Assembly: GCF_022747945.1 (NCBI RefSeq)
Contig: NZ_JALDST010000001.1
Span: 1,736,001 to 1,800,000, forward strand
Direction: 5' to 3'
Origin: Micromonospora sp. R77
GTDB lineage: Bacteria; Actinomycetota; Actinomycetes; Mycobacteriales; Micromonosporaceae
DNA length: 64,000 nucleotides
In this document: positions 16,028 to 24,001 of the stretch, one piece after another
How the letters are laid out: every line of letters begins with the position of its first letter
Position numbering within the stretch: the first letter of the stretch is position 1
Made by a program: the position numbers and the translations under genes
The notes under the pieces: model-generated
The model's input: the letters and a program-made list of their open reading frames with translations, nothing else
The model's database searches: none
What the model was told of the DNA's origin: nothing

Positions 16028-16537
16028 TCAGCTCCGGGTCAGCGCCAGGCGCAGGCCGAGCAGCTCCACGCCGGGCAGCGGCGACCAGTCCTTCTCCGGC
16101 AGCCGGACGAAGCCCAGCCGCTCGTACATCTGCTGGGCGACGGCCGCCTTTCCACTGCGTACGCAGATGACCACGGCCGAGCAGCCCAGCTCGGCGGCGC
16201 GCGCCACGCAGGCGCGGACCAGGGCCGACCCGGCGCCCCGGCCCTGCGCGGCCGGGTCCACGGCGAGCATCCGGAACTCCGCCTCGCCCGGGCCGGCGAG
16301 TTCCGCGTACGGGGTGCCGGGCAGCACGAAGGTCACCGCGCCGAGCACGACACCGCTCGCCTCGTCGACGGCGACCAGCAGCTCACCGCTCGCCGCCCGG
16401 GTGGCCACGTCGGCCAGCACCACGGCGTAGCTGTTCTCGTCCTTGAGCTGGCCGTCGGCCTCGTACGCGGCGACCGTCAGCCGGGCCACCGCCGCGAAGT
16501 CGGCCGGCTCGGCCCGCCGGACCCGGAGGCCGGTCAA
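16028..16537 (-). CDS. GNAT family N-acetyltransferase
   Basis: A 169-residue GNAT enzyme. Motif A is visible as RMLAVDPAAQGRGAGSALV with the Q/R-x-x-G-x-G/A acetyl-CoA loop (QGRGAG near 98-103), and the C-terminal MYERLGFVR matches motif B. The substrate is unknown. TTG at 16537 overlaps the stop of the biotinyl-protein gene (TTGA), so the two are translationally coupled. A rare TTG start is favoured because no ATG/GTG lies at the beginning of the homologous domain. Its linkage to the biotinyl protein may be only transcriptional. Confidence 0.82.
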   Translation of the reverse strand: MTGLRVRRAEPADFAAVARLTVAAYEADGQLKDENSYAVVLADVATRAASGELLVAVDEASGVVLGAVTFVLPGTPYAELAGPGEAEFRMLAVDPAAQGRGAGSALVRACVARAAELGCSAVVICVRSGKAAVAQQMYERLGFVRLPEKDWSPLPGVELLGLRLALTRS

Positions 16538-16749
16538 TCGATCACCGCGATCAGGTCGCCGTCCTGCACCACGTCACCCTCGTTCACGGCGAGCCGGGTG
16601 AGCACGCCGTCCGATTCGGCGACCACCGGGATCTCCATCTTCATCGACTCCAGGATCACCAGCGTGTCCCCCTCGGACACGGTGTCCCCGGCCGACGCGA
16701 CGACCTTCCAGACGTTCGCCACCATCTCGGCGCGGATCTCCTCGGCCAT
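16534..16749 (-). CDS. Stand-alone biotin/lipoyl carrier protein (TB7.3-like)
   Basis: A 71-residue protein consisting of a single biotinyl domain. The modification lysine sits in ESMKM (Lys36 or so) within VILESMKMEIPVVA, and the protein ends GDLIAVID, as in biotin carboxyl carrier domains. Length and position next to the rsrA/sigR locus match M. tuberculosis Rv3221c (biotinylated TB7.3). No biotin carboxylase or transcarboxylase gene is nearby, so its partner enzyme is unknown. ATG 16749 has GGAGGG 9 bases upstream. Confidence 0.92.
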   Translation of the reverse strand: MAEEIRAEMVANVWKVVASAGDTVSEGDTLVILESMKMEIPVVAESDGVLTRLAVNEGDVVQDGDLIAVID

Positions 16750-16977
16750 GTGCCGGCCCTCCCTCTCCACCCGGTGTTCCTGCGAACGGTATCCAATCAT
16801 GACCCCGGCCACAGCGGCAGCGGTCGGTCGGCACGCCGCTCCCGCCCCCGGCGGTCCGGGAGCGACCCGGTCGGCACTAGCATCGTCCGGGTCGGCCCCG
16901 GATGCCGCGAGGACCGGTACGCGACCTCCGCCGCGCTCGCCCGCGGTCGGACCGTGACCAGCACAGGGAGGTACAGC

Positions 16978-17052
16978 ATGGCGAAGAAGGCCCGTAAGAA
17001 GAAGGCCCGTAAGAAGAGCGGCGCGAACCACGGCAAGCGCCCCAACTCCTGA
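16978..17052 (+). CDS. 50S ribosomal protein bL37 (24 residues)
   Basis: A 24-codon ORF with AGGGAGG 7 bases before ATG. The peptide starts MAKKARKKKARKKSG and ends ANHGKRPNS; the ending and the Lys/Arg-rich start match mycobacterial bL37, a tiny actinobacterial 50S protein first seen in cryo-EM structures. It binds rRNA near the peptidyl-transferase centre in those structures. It is easily missed by gene finders because of its length. A perfect 38-bp palindrome terminator follows 60 bases downstream. Confidence 0.88.
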   Translation: MAKKARKKKARKKSGANHGKRPNS

Positions 17053-17112
17053 TCGGCGGCGGGCGTACCCGCCGAGCGGATCAAGAACCACCCCGGCCCC
17101 GGGCCGGGACAG

Positions 17113-17150
17113 ACCGGTGGCCCGGGTCGGATCCGACCCGGGCCACCGGT
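17113..17150. terminator. Perfect 38-bp palindrome, bidirectional terminator
   Basis: Bases 17113-17131 are exactly complementary to 17132-17150 (half-site ACCGGTGGCCCGGGTCGGA). It separates the convergent bL37 (+) and rsrA (-) genes, so it can terminate both transcripts. There is no obvious T tract, as is common in high-GC actinobacteria. Confidence 0.75.
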
Positions 17151-17187
17151 CCACGTGCTCCCGCCTGCGCTCGCGCGGCGGCGGCGG

Positions 17188-17475
17188 TCACTCCGCCAGT
17201 TCGCGCGACTCCGTGCTCTCGAAGACCACCAGCTCGGTGAGGCGCACCCGCAGGCGTTCCCGCAGCTGCTCCGGCGCGGTCTCGTTGCCGCAGCAGCGGG
17301 CGACCAGCGCCTTCACCTCCTGCTCGATGCCGTACTCACGCAGGCACGGCCCACACTCGTCGAGGTGGTGGCGGATCAACGTCCGCCGCTCCTCCCCGCA
17401 CTCCAGGTCCAGATAGAGGTAGACCTCCGCGAGCACCTCACGGCAGTCCGTCTCGTGCGGATTCCCACAGCTCAC
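17188..17475 (-). CDS. rsrA: Zinc-binding redox anti-sigma factor (RsrA/RshA)
   Basis: A 95-residue ZAS-family anti-sigma factor that sequesters SigR until its thiols are oxidised. Starting at GTG 17475, the residues are MSCGNPHETDC at the N-terminus with C3, H7 and C11, then H37, C41 and C44 (HxxxCxxC) and C61-C62. These are the positions known for Streptomyces RsrA, including the disulfide-forming pair and zinc ligands. The GTG at 17481 overlaps the sigR stop, but GGGAGG is only correctly spaced (7 bases) for 17475. It is co-transcribed with sigR. Confidence 0.93.
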   Translation of the reverse strand: MSCGNPHETDCREVLAEVYLYLDLECGEERRTLIRHHLDECGPCLREYGIEQEVKALVARCCGNETAPEQLRERLRVRLTELVVFESTESRELAE

Positions 17476-17477
17476 GG

Positions 17478-18092
17478 TCACACCTCCCGGCCGGCAGCGG
17501 CGGTCGAACCCTTCGAGGACGCGGACTTGAAGCCACGCTCCGCGGCGTACTGCTCGAGCAGTTTGCGCAGATTACGACGCCCGCGGTGCAGCCGCGACAT
17601 CACCGTGCCGATCGGCGTGCCCATGATGTCGGCGACCTCCTTGTAGGAGAAGCCCTCGACATCGGTGAGGTAGACGGCCAGGCGGAACTCCTCCGGCAGC
17701 TGCTGGAGGGCCTCCTTGACGTCGCTGTCGGGCAGCCGGTCCAGCGCCTCGGTCTCGGCCGAACGCAGCCCGCTGGAGGTGTGCGACTCGGCCTCGGCGA
17801 GCTGCCAGTCGGTGATCTCCTCGGTGGGCGCCTGCACGGGCTGGCGCTGCCGCTTGCGGTAGGAGTTGATGTAGGTGTTGGTCAGGATCCGGTAGAGCCA
17901 GGCCTTCAGGTTCGTGCCCTGCTCGAACTGGTGGAAGGCCGCGTACGCCTTCAGGTACGTCTCCTGGACCAGGTCCTCGGCATCCGCCGGGTTGCGGGTC
18001 ATCCGCAGTCCGGCAGCGTAGAGCTGATCGACGAAGGGCATCGCGTCCCGCTCGAATCGGGCCCTGCGCTCGTCCGTCTTCTCGGTGGTCAA
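17478..18092 (-). CDS. sigR: ECF sigma factor SigR/SigH (thiol-oxidative stress)
   Basis: A 204-residue group IV sigma factor from TTG 18092. Region 2 covers [20 protein letters not shown] and [14 protein letters not shown], with the core-binding [16 protein letters not shown]; region 4 is [20 protein letters not shown] followed by the [23 protein letters not shown]. It directs thioredoxin, mycothiol and proteolysis genes in relatives. GAGGGG is 8 bases before TTG 18092; GTG 18098 is also possible. A 65-residue in-frame N-terminal extension from GTG 18287, with its own GAGGGGG site, would be made from the promoter at 18327-18353, like the sigma-R-prime isoform of Streptomyces. Confidence 0.93.
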   Translation of the reverse strand: MTTEKTDERRARFERDAMPFVDQLYAAGLRMTRNPADAEDLVQETYLKAYAAFHQFEQGTNLKAWLYRILTNTYINSYRKRQRQPVQAPTEEITDWQLAEAESHTSSGLRSAETEALDRLPDSDVKEALQQLPEEFRLAVYLTDVEGFSYKEVADIMGTPIGTVMSRLHRGRRNLRKLLEQYAAERGFKSASSKGSTAAAGREV

Positions 18093-18326
18093 CCGCACAT
18101 CCCCTCGCGTCGGATGCTTTCCCGCCGAGGATACGCGTAGGAACCTGCCCGTAGATTCAGTTCCGGCCGGTGTGCTGGTGCTCACCACGGCCGCCCCGTC
18201 CGCGGGCCACTCCGGCGCTTCCAGCAGCTGCCTCAGCTGCCGTGCGTCCCGGTCGTCCCGCTCCCGGCTCCGTGTCTCGATCGGCACCGGCCACCCCCTC
18301 GGCTGGAAAAGTCGTCCGGGGGTAGT

Positions 18327-18353
18327 AACGCGTGCCGACGGCCGTCGCATTCC
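18327..18353 (-). promoter_or_regulatory. SigR-dependent autoregulatory promoter
   Basis: On the minus strand GGAAT (18353-18349) is followed by 19 bases and GTT (18329-18327), exactly the GGAAT-N18/19-GTT consensus established for Streptomyces sigma-R. Transcription would start near 18320, upstream of the GTG 18287 start, so the transcript can encode the extended isoform. The rest of 18354-18540 shows no coding or strong signal. Confidence 0.8.
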
Positions 18354-18540
18354 GCGAGCCGCCCGCCGTTCCTGGTCCCGGCCTCGGCCGCGACCGACGC
18401 TGGGACCAGGAAGGGCCTGGGAGGAGGCCCCGGACGCCCGAACCGGACACCCGGCACCATCGGTAGCAACGACCCGCCACCGCCCCCGGTCACGCAGCCC
18501 GCCCCACAAGATCGCCCCAACCCGCGCCGGGGAGGTCGGG

Positions 18541-19158
18541 TCAGCGGGTTGTCCAGGCTCGTTCCCGGAGCCAGTCGTGCACCGCCGCGGCGGTGCCCGC
18601 CGGGTCGCGCTTCAGGTCGTGCGTCTCGCCGGGGCGGACCACCACGTCGACGTCCGGCCCGGGGGCCGGCACCCCGAACGGGTCCCGGTCGCCGTTGACC
18701 ACCAGGGTGGGCAGCCCGGTCGCCAGCTCAGCGGCGCGCGAGCGCTCCGGTCGCCCGGGTGGGTGCAGCGGGAACGCCAACGCGACGACACCGCTCGCGC
18801 CGACGGCCACCGCGGTACGGCAGGCGACCCGGGCGCCGCTGGAGCGGCCCCCGACCAGCCACCGTGGGACGGCCGGGTGACGTTTCCGGAGTACGGCCAG
18901 CACCGCCGTCCACGCCTCGTCGAGGTGCCCGGCCGGGGCGGGTGCGCGACGGCCGGCCACCCGGTACGGCTGGGTCACCCGGAACACCGCCACCCCGGCG
19001 GTGACCAGCGCGTCCCGGACCGCGAGCAGGTCGGGGGCGTCCACCGCACCGCCCGCGCCGTGCCCGAGCACCAGCGCCGTGGCCGCCGGACGGGCCGGCA
19101 GGTCGGTGTCGACGCGGGCCGGTCCGCGGGGTGTCTCGATCTCGTCGCTCTGCCGCAC
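18541..19158 (-). CDS. Small alpha/beta-hydrolase family protein (KANL3/Tex30-like)
   Basis: A 205-residue hydrolase-fold protein. [13 protein letters not shown] (30-42) forms the oxyanion strand-loop, [11 protein letters not shown] carries the nucleophile-elbow serine (GRSSGA), [11 protein letters not shown] the acid aspartate, and GETHDLKR the histidine. The order matches the KANL3/Tex30 dienelactone-hydrolase-like group. Substrate unknown. GTG start at 19158. The gene lies between sigR and a WhiB gene on the same strand. It ends inside the DNA that begins the sigR upstream region. Confidence 0.75.
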   Translation of the reverse strand: MRQSDEIETPRGPARVDTDLPARPAATALVLGHGAGGAVDAPDLLAVRDALVTAGVAVFRVTQPYRVAGRRAPAPAGHLDEAWTAVLAVLRKRHPAVPRWLVGGRSSGARVACRTAVAVGASGVVALAFPLHPPGRPERSRAAELATGLPTLVVNGDRDPFGVPAPGPDVDVVVRPGETHDLKRDPAGTAAAVHDWLRERAWTTR

Positions 19159-19253
19159 CGGCCCATTCTGCGCCGCACCACCCGACCGACGATCCGAACC
19201 GCCCGGACGAGGCGAGGACCGGCGCGCCCGGACGCCGGAGCGGGAGAAACGAA

Positions 19254-19290
19254 GCGCCGCCCGCCTCGACGGTGCGAGGGCGGGCGGCGC
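19254..19290 (-). terminator. Hairpin terminator after WhiB-family gene
   Basis: GCGCCGCCCGCC (19254-19265) pairs with GGCGGGCGGCGC (19279-19290), with a 13-base loop that itself can close by TCG/CGA. It lies 17 bases downstream of the minus-strand WhiB stop at 19307. Confidence 0.7.
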
Positions 19291-19306
19291 CAGCCTGACG
19301 GGCCGG

Positions 19307-19708
19307 TCAGCGGCTGAGCGGCATCAGGGTGAGCAGTTGGTCGCGGACCGGTGGACCGGCCTCGTCGACCGCGTCCGGATCCGGTTGCACCTCGCTGCGC
19401 CAGGCGACGAGCATCGCCCGCCGTTCGCGCGGTGTGGTGCCGCCCCAGACGCCGTGGCAGTCACCGACCTCCAGCGCCCAGGCCAGACAGGACCCCTGGA
19501 CGTCACAGCTGCGGCAGAGCGCCACGGCCGCGTCGGCCGGCTCGTTGGGCGCCGGAAAGAACGTCTCCGGATCCACGCTCTGGCAGGTCCCTCTGGTCCG
19601 CCACGCCTCGTCCTGGCGCCGCTCACGCAGTGCCCGTAACAGTCGCGGGTCGCGTCGCGCGGCAGCCACCTCGTGCGGACGGGGCATACGTGCCCGTGTC
19701 AAATCCAC
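19307..19708 (-). CDS. WhiB-family Fe-S regulator, subgroup not assigned
   Basis: About 133 residues from GTG 19708. Cluster cysteines are C42, C65, C68 and C74 (C-x22-C-x2-C-x5-C), followed by GVWGG at 86-90 and RERRAM. A 40-residue basic N-terminal extension and a C-terminal tail of about 40 residues without an AT-hook distinguish it from WhiB1 and WhiB7. GGGGGAGG upstream fits GTG 19708, TTG 19702 or ATG 19687; the start is uncertain. It probably binds sigma factor and DNA as other WhiB proteins do, but its signal and regulon are unknown. Confidence 0.85.
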   Translation of the reverse strand: MDLTRARMPRPHEVAAARRDPRLLRALRERRQDEAWRTRGTCQSVDPETFFPAPNEPADAAVALCRSCDVQGSCLAWALEVGDCHGVWGGTTPRERRAMLVAWRSEVQPDPDAVDEAGPPVRDQLLTLMPLSR

Positions 19709-19911
19709 CCACCTCCCCCGTGGGACCGGCATAGATCACGAAGATCGATGGGTGACATCCGCCCCGTGCGAACAGACACCCACCACCGGCGCTGTGTTCT
19801 ATCGCACTTGCGGACACGGAGACAAGAGTCTGCCGTAAAGATAGCTAAACAGTCAGGCGACGTTTCCGGCCCAACTGCGGCAAATCAGCACACGACAATG
19901 TGCCGGTGATG

Positions 19912-20613
19912 TCAGAAGAGCGTGCCGATCTCCGCCGGCGCCGGGGACACCCGGGCGGTCAGTTCCGGGCCGTCGTTGCGGACGTCGCCGACCGCCGGGG
20001 AAACCGGGCGGATCTCCAGCCCGGCGAGCCACTCCGCCGACGGCGGCACGAGCAGCGCGGCGGGCTCGTCGGCCGCGTCCAGCCAGGACGACCACCGCTC
20101 GCGGGGCAGCAGCAGCGGCATCCGGTCGTGCACCTCGGCCAACTCCCCCACGGCGGCGGTGGTGAGCACGCTGAAGGTGAGCAGTTCGGTGTCGCCCGAC
20201 TGCCACACCGACCAGATGCCGGCCAGCGCCAGCACCGAGCCGTCCACCGGGGTCATGAAGTAGGGCTGTCGCCGGCCACCGGTCTCGCGGACCCACTCGT
20301 ACCAGCCGTCGGCGGGGACCAGGCAGCGGCGGCGGGCGAAGGAGGAGGCGTACGCCCGGCTGGTGGCGACCGTCTCGGCCCGCGCGTTGATCATGCGGGC
20401 GGCGCCGCCCGCCGTGCGGGACCAGTGCGGGACGAGGCCCCAGCGGCCGACGGAGAGCAGCCGGTGCCCCGCCGGGTCCAGCCGGACCAGCGGCACCGGA
20501 TCGGTCGGGGCCACGTTGAAGTCCGGGCCGACCCCGCCGTCGGTCTCGTCGTACGACTCGAACAGCGCGCTCAGGTCGCCCGCACTCCGGGTCGTCGCGT
20601 ACCTCCCGCACAT
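19912..20613 (-). CDS. SRAP-domain protein (YedK/HMCES), abasic-site DNA-protein crosslinker
   Basis: A 233-residue SOS response-associated peptidase-domain protein. It begins MCGRYATT, so Cys2 becomes the N-terminal nucleophile that forms a thiazolidine with abasic sites in single-stranded DNA. Further marks are FNVAPTDPVPLVR, GLVPHWS, MINARAETV, CLVPADGWYEW (catalytic Glu) and VHDRMPLLL (His). ATG 20613 is fixed by the requirement for Cys at position 2. It is divergent from aroA by 96 bases; SRAP-aroA linkage also exists in mycobacteria. Confidence 0.92.
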   Translation of the reverse strand: MCGRYATTRSAGDLSALFESYDETDGGVGPDFNVAPTDPVPLVRLDPAGHRLLSVGRWGLVPHWSRTAGGAARMINARAETVATSRAYASSFARRRCLVPADGWYEWVRETGGRRQPYFMTPVDGSVLALAGIWSVWQSGDTELLTFSVLTTAAVGELAEVHDRMPLLLPRERWSSWLDAADEPAALLVPPSAEWLAGLEIRPVSPAVGDVRNDGPELTARVSPAPAEIGTLF

Positions 20614-20709
20614 GGCGCACACGCTAACCCGCCACGGCACTTCCGGCTGTCCCGCCAACCGGGAGGTGGACCCGCGGACGGCTCCGCACCCGGCCGGAGT
20701 TGGCAGAAT

Positions 20710-22017
20710 GTGACCGTGGGGAATCCGATCGCGACCCGGCCGCCGCAGCCGTGGACGGCACCGACCGCCAGCGACCCGGTGGCGGCCACGCTGCGCCTGC
20801 CCGGTTCCAAGTCGATGACCGCCCGGGCACTGGTGCTCAGCGCGCTGGCCAGTGGCCCGTCGACACTGCACGGGCCGCTGCGCGCCCGGGACACCGAGCT
20901 GATGGCCGGTGGGTTGCGCGCGCTGGGTGCCCACATGTCGGTCTCCGACGACGACCGCTGGCTGGTCCGGCCGCACCGGCTGGTCGGCCCGGCGCACGTC
21001 GACGTCGGCCTGGCCGGCACCGTGATGCGCTTCCTGCCGCCGGTCGCCGGTCTGGCCGAGGGGCGGGTCACCTTCGACGGCGACCCGCAGGCCCGGGTCC
21101 GCCCGCTCGGCCCGCTGATCGGGGCGTTGCGCTCGCTCGGCGTACGCATCGACACCCCCGCCACCGGCAGCCTGCCGCTGGCGGTCCTCGGCACCGGTCG
21201 GGTCACCGGCGGCGAGGTGGTCATCGACGCCTCCGCCTCCAGCCAGCTCGTCTCCGGCCTGCTACTGGCGGCCTCCCGCTTCGACCGGGGGGTGGTGGTC
21301 CGGCACGAGGGCCCACCGGTGCCCTCGGCGCCGCACCTGCGGATGACCGTGCAGATGCTCCGGGCCGCCGGCGCGGCGGTCGACGACACCACCCCCGACG
21401 TCTGGACGGTCGAGCCGGGCCCGCTCACCGGGCGCGGCTGGGAGATCGAGCCGGACCTCTCCGGTGCGGTGCCGTTCTTCGCCGCCGCCCTGGTCACCGG
21501 GGGTGAGGTGACGTTGCAGGGCTGGCCGCGCAGCAGCATGCAGCCGGTCGAGCAGCTCCGGACCCTGCTGCACCGGATGGGTGGCGAGGTGACCCTCTCC
21601 ACCGCGGGGCTGACCGTGCGCGGCACCGGCACGGTGCACGGCCTGGACGCCGACCTCTCCGACGTGAGCGAGCTGACCCCGGTGCTGACCGCGTTGGCGA
21701 TGCTCGCCGACTCGCCGTCCCGGTTGACCGGCGTGGGGCACATCCGGGGTCACGAGACCGACCGGATCGCCGCGCTGGCGAGTGAGTTCACCGCGCTCGG
21801 CGCGGACCTGACCGAGTCCGCCGACGGGCTGGAGATCCGGCCGCGCCCGCTGCGCGGCGGCACCTTCCGCACGTACGCCGACCACCGGATGGCGCACGCG
21901 GCGGCGGTGGCCGGGCTGGCCGTCCCCGGCATCGAGGTCGACGACGTGGCGTGCACCTCCAAGACCATGCCCGAGTTTCCGGCACTATGGTCTGGGATGG
22001 TGACCGGAAAGAGCTGA
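20710..22017 (+). CDS. aroA: 3-phosphoshikimate 1-carboxyvinyltransferase (EPSP synthase)
   Basis: A 435-residue shikimate-pathway enzyme that joins phosphoenolpyruvate to shikimate-3-phosphate. LPGSKSMTARALVLSALASG near residue 30 is the substrate-binding Lys-Ser segment, DVGLAGTVMRFLPP the PEP loop, and EPDLSGAVPFFAAA and IRGHETDRI later signatures. In the first motif the usual Asn before Arg (SKSxTNRA) is Ala. GTG 20710 was chosen; GTG 20716 is also in frame. The order aroA-rsgA-hisN is typical of actinobacteria. Confidence 0.95.
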   Translation: MTVGNPIATRPPQPWTAPTASDPVAATLRLPGSKSMTARALVLSALASGPSTLHGPLRARDTELMAGGLRALGAHMSVSDDDRWLVRPHRLVGPAHVDVGLAGTVMRFLPPVAGLAEGRVTFDGDPQARVRPLGPLIGALRSLGVRIDTPATGSLPLAVLGTGRVTGGEVVIDASASSQLVSGLLLAASRFDRGVVVRHEGPPVPSAPHLRMTVQMLRAAGAAVDDTTPDVWTVEPGPLTGRGWEIEPDLSGAVPFFAAALVTGGEVTLQGWPRSSMQPVEQLRTLLHRMGGEVTLSTAGLTVRGTGTVHGLDADLSDVSELTPVLTALAMLADSPSRLTGVGHIRGHETDRIAALASEFTALGADLTESADGLEIRPRPLRGGTFRTYADHRMAHAAAVAGLAVPGIEVDDVACTSKTMPEFPALWSGMVTGKS

Positions 22018-22035
22018 CGCGACAGGGGGCAGGTC

Positions 22036-23133
22036 CTGGCGACCAAACGGCGCGAGTACGACGAGGACGACGTCCGGGTCCGGCCCGGGAAGTCGTCGCG
22101 CCCGCGTACCCGCACCCGCCCCCGGCACTCGGACGCGGTGGACGGCTTCGTGATCGCCGTCGACCGGGGTCGCTACACCTGCGTCCGTCCGGACGCCCCC
22201 GACGAGCCGACGGTCACCGCGATGCGCGCCCGGGAACTGGGCCGCAAGTCGGTGGTGGTGGGCGACCGGGTCGCGCTGGTCGGGGACACCTCCGGGGCGC
22301 CCGGCGCGCTGGCCCGGATCGTCCGGATCGACGAGCGCCGGTCGGTGCTGCGGCGCACCGCCGACGACGACGAGTCCACCGCCGAGGGGCGGCTCGAACG
22401 GGTCGTGGTGGCCAACGCCGACCAGCTGGTGATCGTCAGCGCGCTGGCCGACCCGCCCCCGCGCACCGGGTTCATCGACCGCTGCCTGGTGGCCGCGTAC
22501 GACGCGGACATCGAGCCGCTGCTCTGCCTGACCAAGGCCGACCTGGCCGGCCCGGAGGCGGTGCTCGACTACTACACCGAGCTGGAGCTGCCGTACGTGC
22601 TGGTCCGGCCCGACTCGGACCTGGCCGCGCTGCGCACCCTGCTCGCCGGTCGGGTGTCGGTCCTGGTGGGCCACTCCGGGGTGGGCAAGTCGACGCTGGT
22701 CAACCGGCTGGTGCCGGCGGCAGAGCGGGCGGTCGGGGTGGTCAGCGCGATCGGCCGGGGGCGGCACACCTCGACCAGCGCGGTGGCCCTGCGACTGCCG
22801 GCCGCGCCCGGGGCCGCCGTCGGCTGGATCGTCGACACCCCGGGGGTGCGCAGCTTCGGGCTGGCGCACGTCTCCGCGAACAGCCTGCTGCACGGCTTCC
22901 CGGACCTGGTGGAGGGGACCGTCGACTGCCCGGCCAACTGCCAGCACACCGCCGAGGAGGCGGACTGCGCGTTGGACGCCTGGGTGGCCGCCGGCAAGGC
23001 CGACCAGCGGCGGCTGGCGTCGTACCGTCGGCTGCTGGCCTCCCGCAGTGGCGAGGGCGACGCGCGGGAGACCGACCACCGCGGGCCCGGCGAGGGCGAC
23101 CGGCGCGGGCCGGACGCCCCGGCCGCCGGGTGA
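22036..23133 (+). CDS. rsgA: Ribosome small-subunit biogenesis GTPase RsgA, apparent CTG start
   Basis: A circularly permuted GTPase acting in late 30S assembly. From CTG 22036 it has 365 residues: a basic N-tail (ATKRREYDEDDVRVRPG), an OB fold, and the permuted G-domain with LTKADL before GHSGVGKST (about 212-220) and DTPGVRSFG. The zinc motif CPANCQH comes at about 298 and is followed by a Gly/Asp/Arg-rich tail. No ATG, GTG or TTG exists in frame between the aroA stop and GTG 22138, but the DEDDVRVRPG tail is conserved in relatives. CTG 22036, 18 bases after aroA with AGGGGG upstream, is therefore the likely start. Confidence 0.9.
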   Translation: MATKRREYDEDDVRVRPGKSSRPRTRTRPRHSDAVDGFVIAVDRGRYTCVRPDAPDEPTVTAMRARELGRKSVVVGDRVALVGDTSGAPGALARIVRIDERRSVLRRTADDDESTAEGRLERVVVANADQLVIVSALADPPPRTGFIDRCLVAAYDADIEPLLCLTKADLAGPEAVLDYYTELELPYVLVRPDSDLAALRTLLAGRVSVLVGHSGVGKSTLVNRLVPAAERAVGVVSAIGRGRHTSTSAVALRLPAAPGAAVGWIVDTPGVRSFGLAHVSANSLLHGFPDLVEGTVDCPANCQHTAEEADCALDAWVAAGKADQRRLASYRRLLASRSGEGDARETDHRGPGEGDRRGPDAPAAG

Positions 23134-23164
23134 GGACCCGGCCGCCGCCGCTACCGTGTCGGGC

Positions 23165-23974
23165 ATGACCGGGTACGCCGACGACCTCGCCCTCGCCCAC
23201 CTGCTCGCCGACGCCGCCGACGCCGTCTCCACGGCCCGGTTCCGCGCCCTCGACCTGCGGGTCGACGCCAAGCCGGACCTGACCCCGGTCTCCGACGCGG
23301 ACACCGCCGTGGAGCGGGAGATCCGGGCCCTGCTGGCCGCGCACCGGCCCGGTGACGGCCTGCTCGGCGAGGAGTACGGCGAGCAGCCGGCCACCGGCCC
23401 CGACGGCCGCCGGTGGGTGGTCGACCCGATCGACGGCACCAAGAACTTCGTCCGCGGGGTGCCGGTGTGGGCCACCCTGATCGCCCTGCTGGAGGGCGAC
23501 CGCCCGGTCCTCGGGCTGGTCTCCGCCCCGGCGCTGGGCCGGCGCTGGTGGGCCGCCCTGGGCGCGGGCGCGTACGCCGGCCCGCAGCTCGCCGCCGGTG
23601 AGCCGATCCGGGTCTCGCACGTCGCCGACCTGGCGGACGCCAGTTTCTGCTATTCGTCGTTGAGCGGCTGGGAGGCGGCCGGCCGGCTCGACGGGATGCT
23701 CCAGGTCATGCGGGAGACCTGGCGCAGCCGCGCCTACGGCGACTTCTACGGCTACATGCTGCTGGCCGAGGGGGCGCTGGACGTGATGGTGGAGCCGGAG
23801 CTGTCGCTCTGGGACATCGCCGCGCTGGTGCCGATCGTGACCGAGGCCGGTGGCACCTTCACCGACCTGGCCGGGCGGCCCGCACCGGCCGGCGGGGAGA
23901 ACAGCGCGATCGCCACGAACGGCCGGCTGCACGCCGACATCCTGAGCCGGCTCGGCCGGCCAGCCGCGCGCTGA
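23165..23974 (+). CDS. hisN: Inositol monophosphatase-family phosphatase, probable histidinol-phosphatase
   Basis: A 269-residue Mg-dependent phosphatase. Metal-binding motifs are GEEYG (Glu, near 74) and DPIDGTKNF (87-95), with LWDIAALVPIVTEAGG near the C-terminus. Sequence style and position after aroA and rsgA match the HisN-type histidinol-phosphatase of actinobacteria (histidine biosynthesis). An inositol-1-phosphatase activity is an alternative. ATG 23165 is 31 bases after rsgA. Confidence 0.87.
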   Translation: MTGYADDLALAHLLADAADAVSTARFRALDLRVDAKPDLTPVSDADTAVEREIRALLAAHRPGDGLLGEEYGEQPATGPDGRRWVVDPIDGTKNFVRGVPVWATLIALLEGDRPVLGLVSAPALGRRWWAALGAGAYAGPQLAAGEPIRVSHVADLADASFCYSSLSGWEAAGRLDGMLQVMRETWRSRAYGDFYGYMLLAEGALDVMVEPELSLWDIAALVPIVTEAGGTFTDLAGRPAPAGGENSAIATNGRLHADILSRLGRPAAR

Positions 23975-24001
23975 CCCGCCCGCAACCTCTATCCTCGCCA
24001 G

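Noticed and set aside
18098..18509. SigR starting at the far upstream codon of the open frame
   Set aside because: Codons upstream of GTG 18287 lie before the SigR promoter and have no ribosome site. The 18287 start is kept as an alternative isoform.
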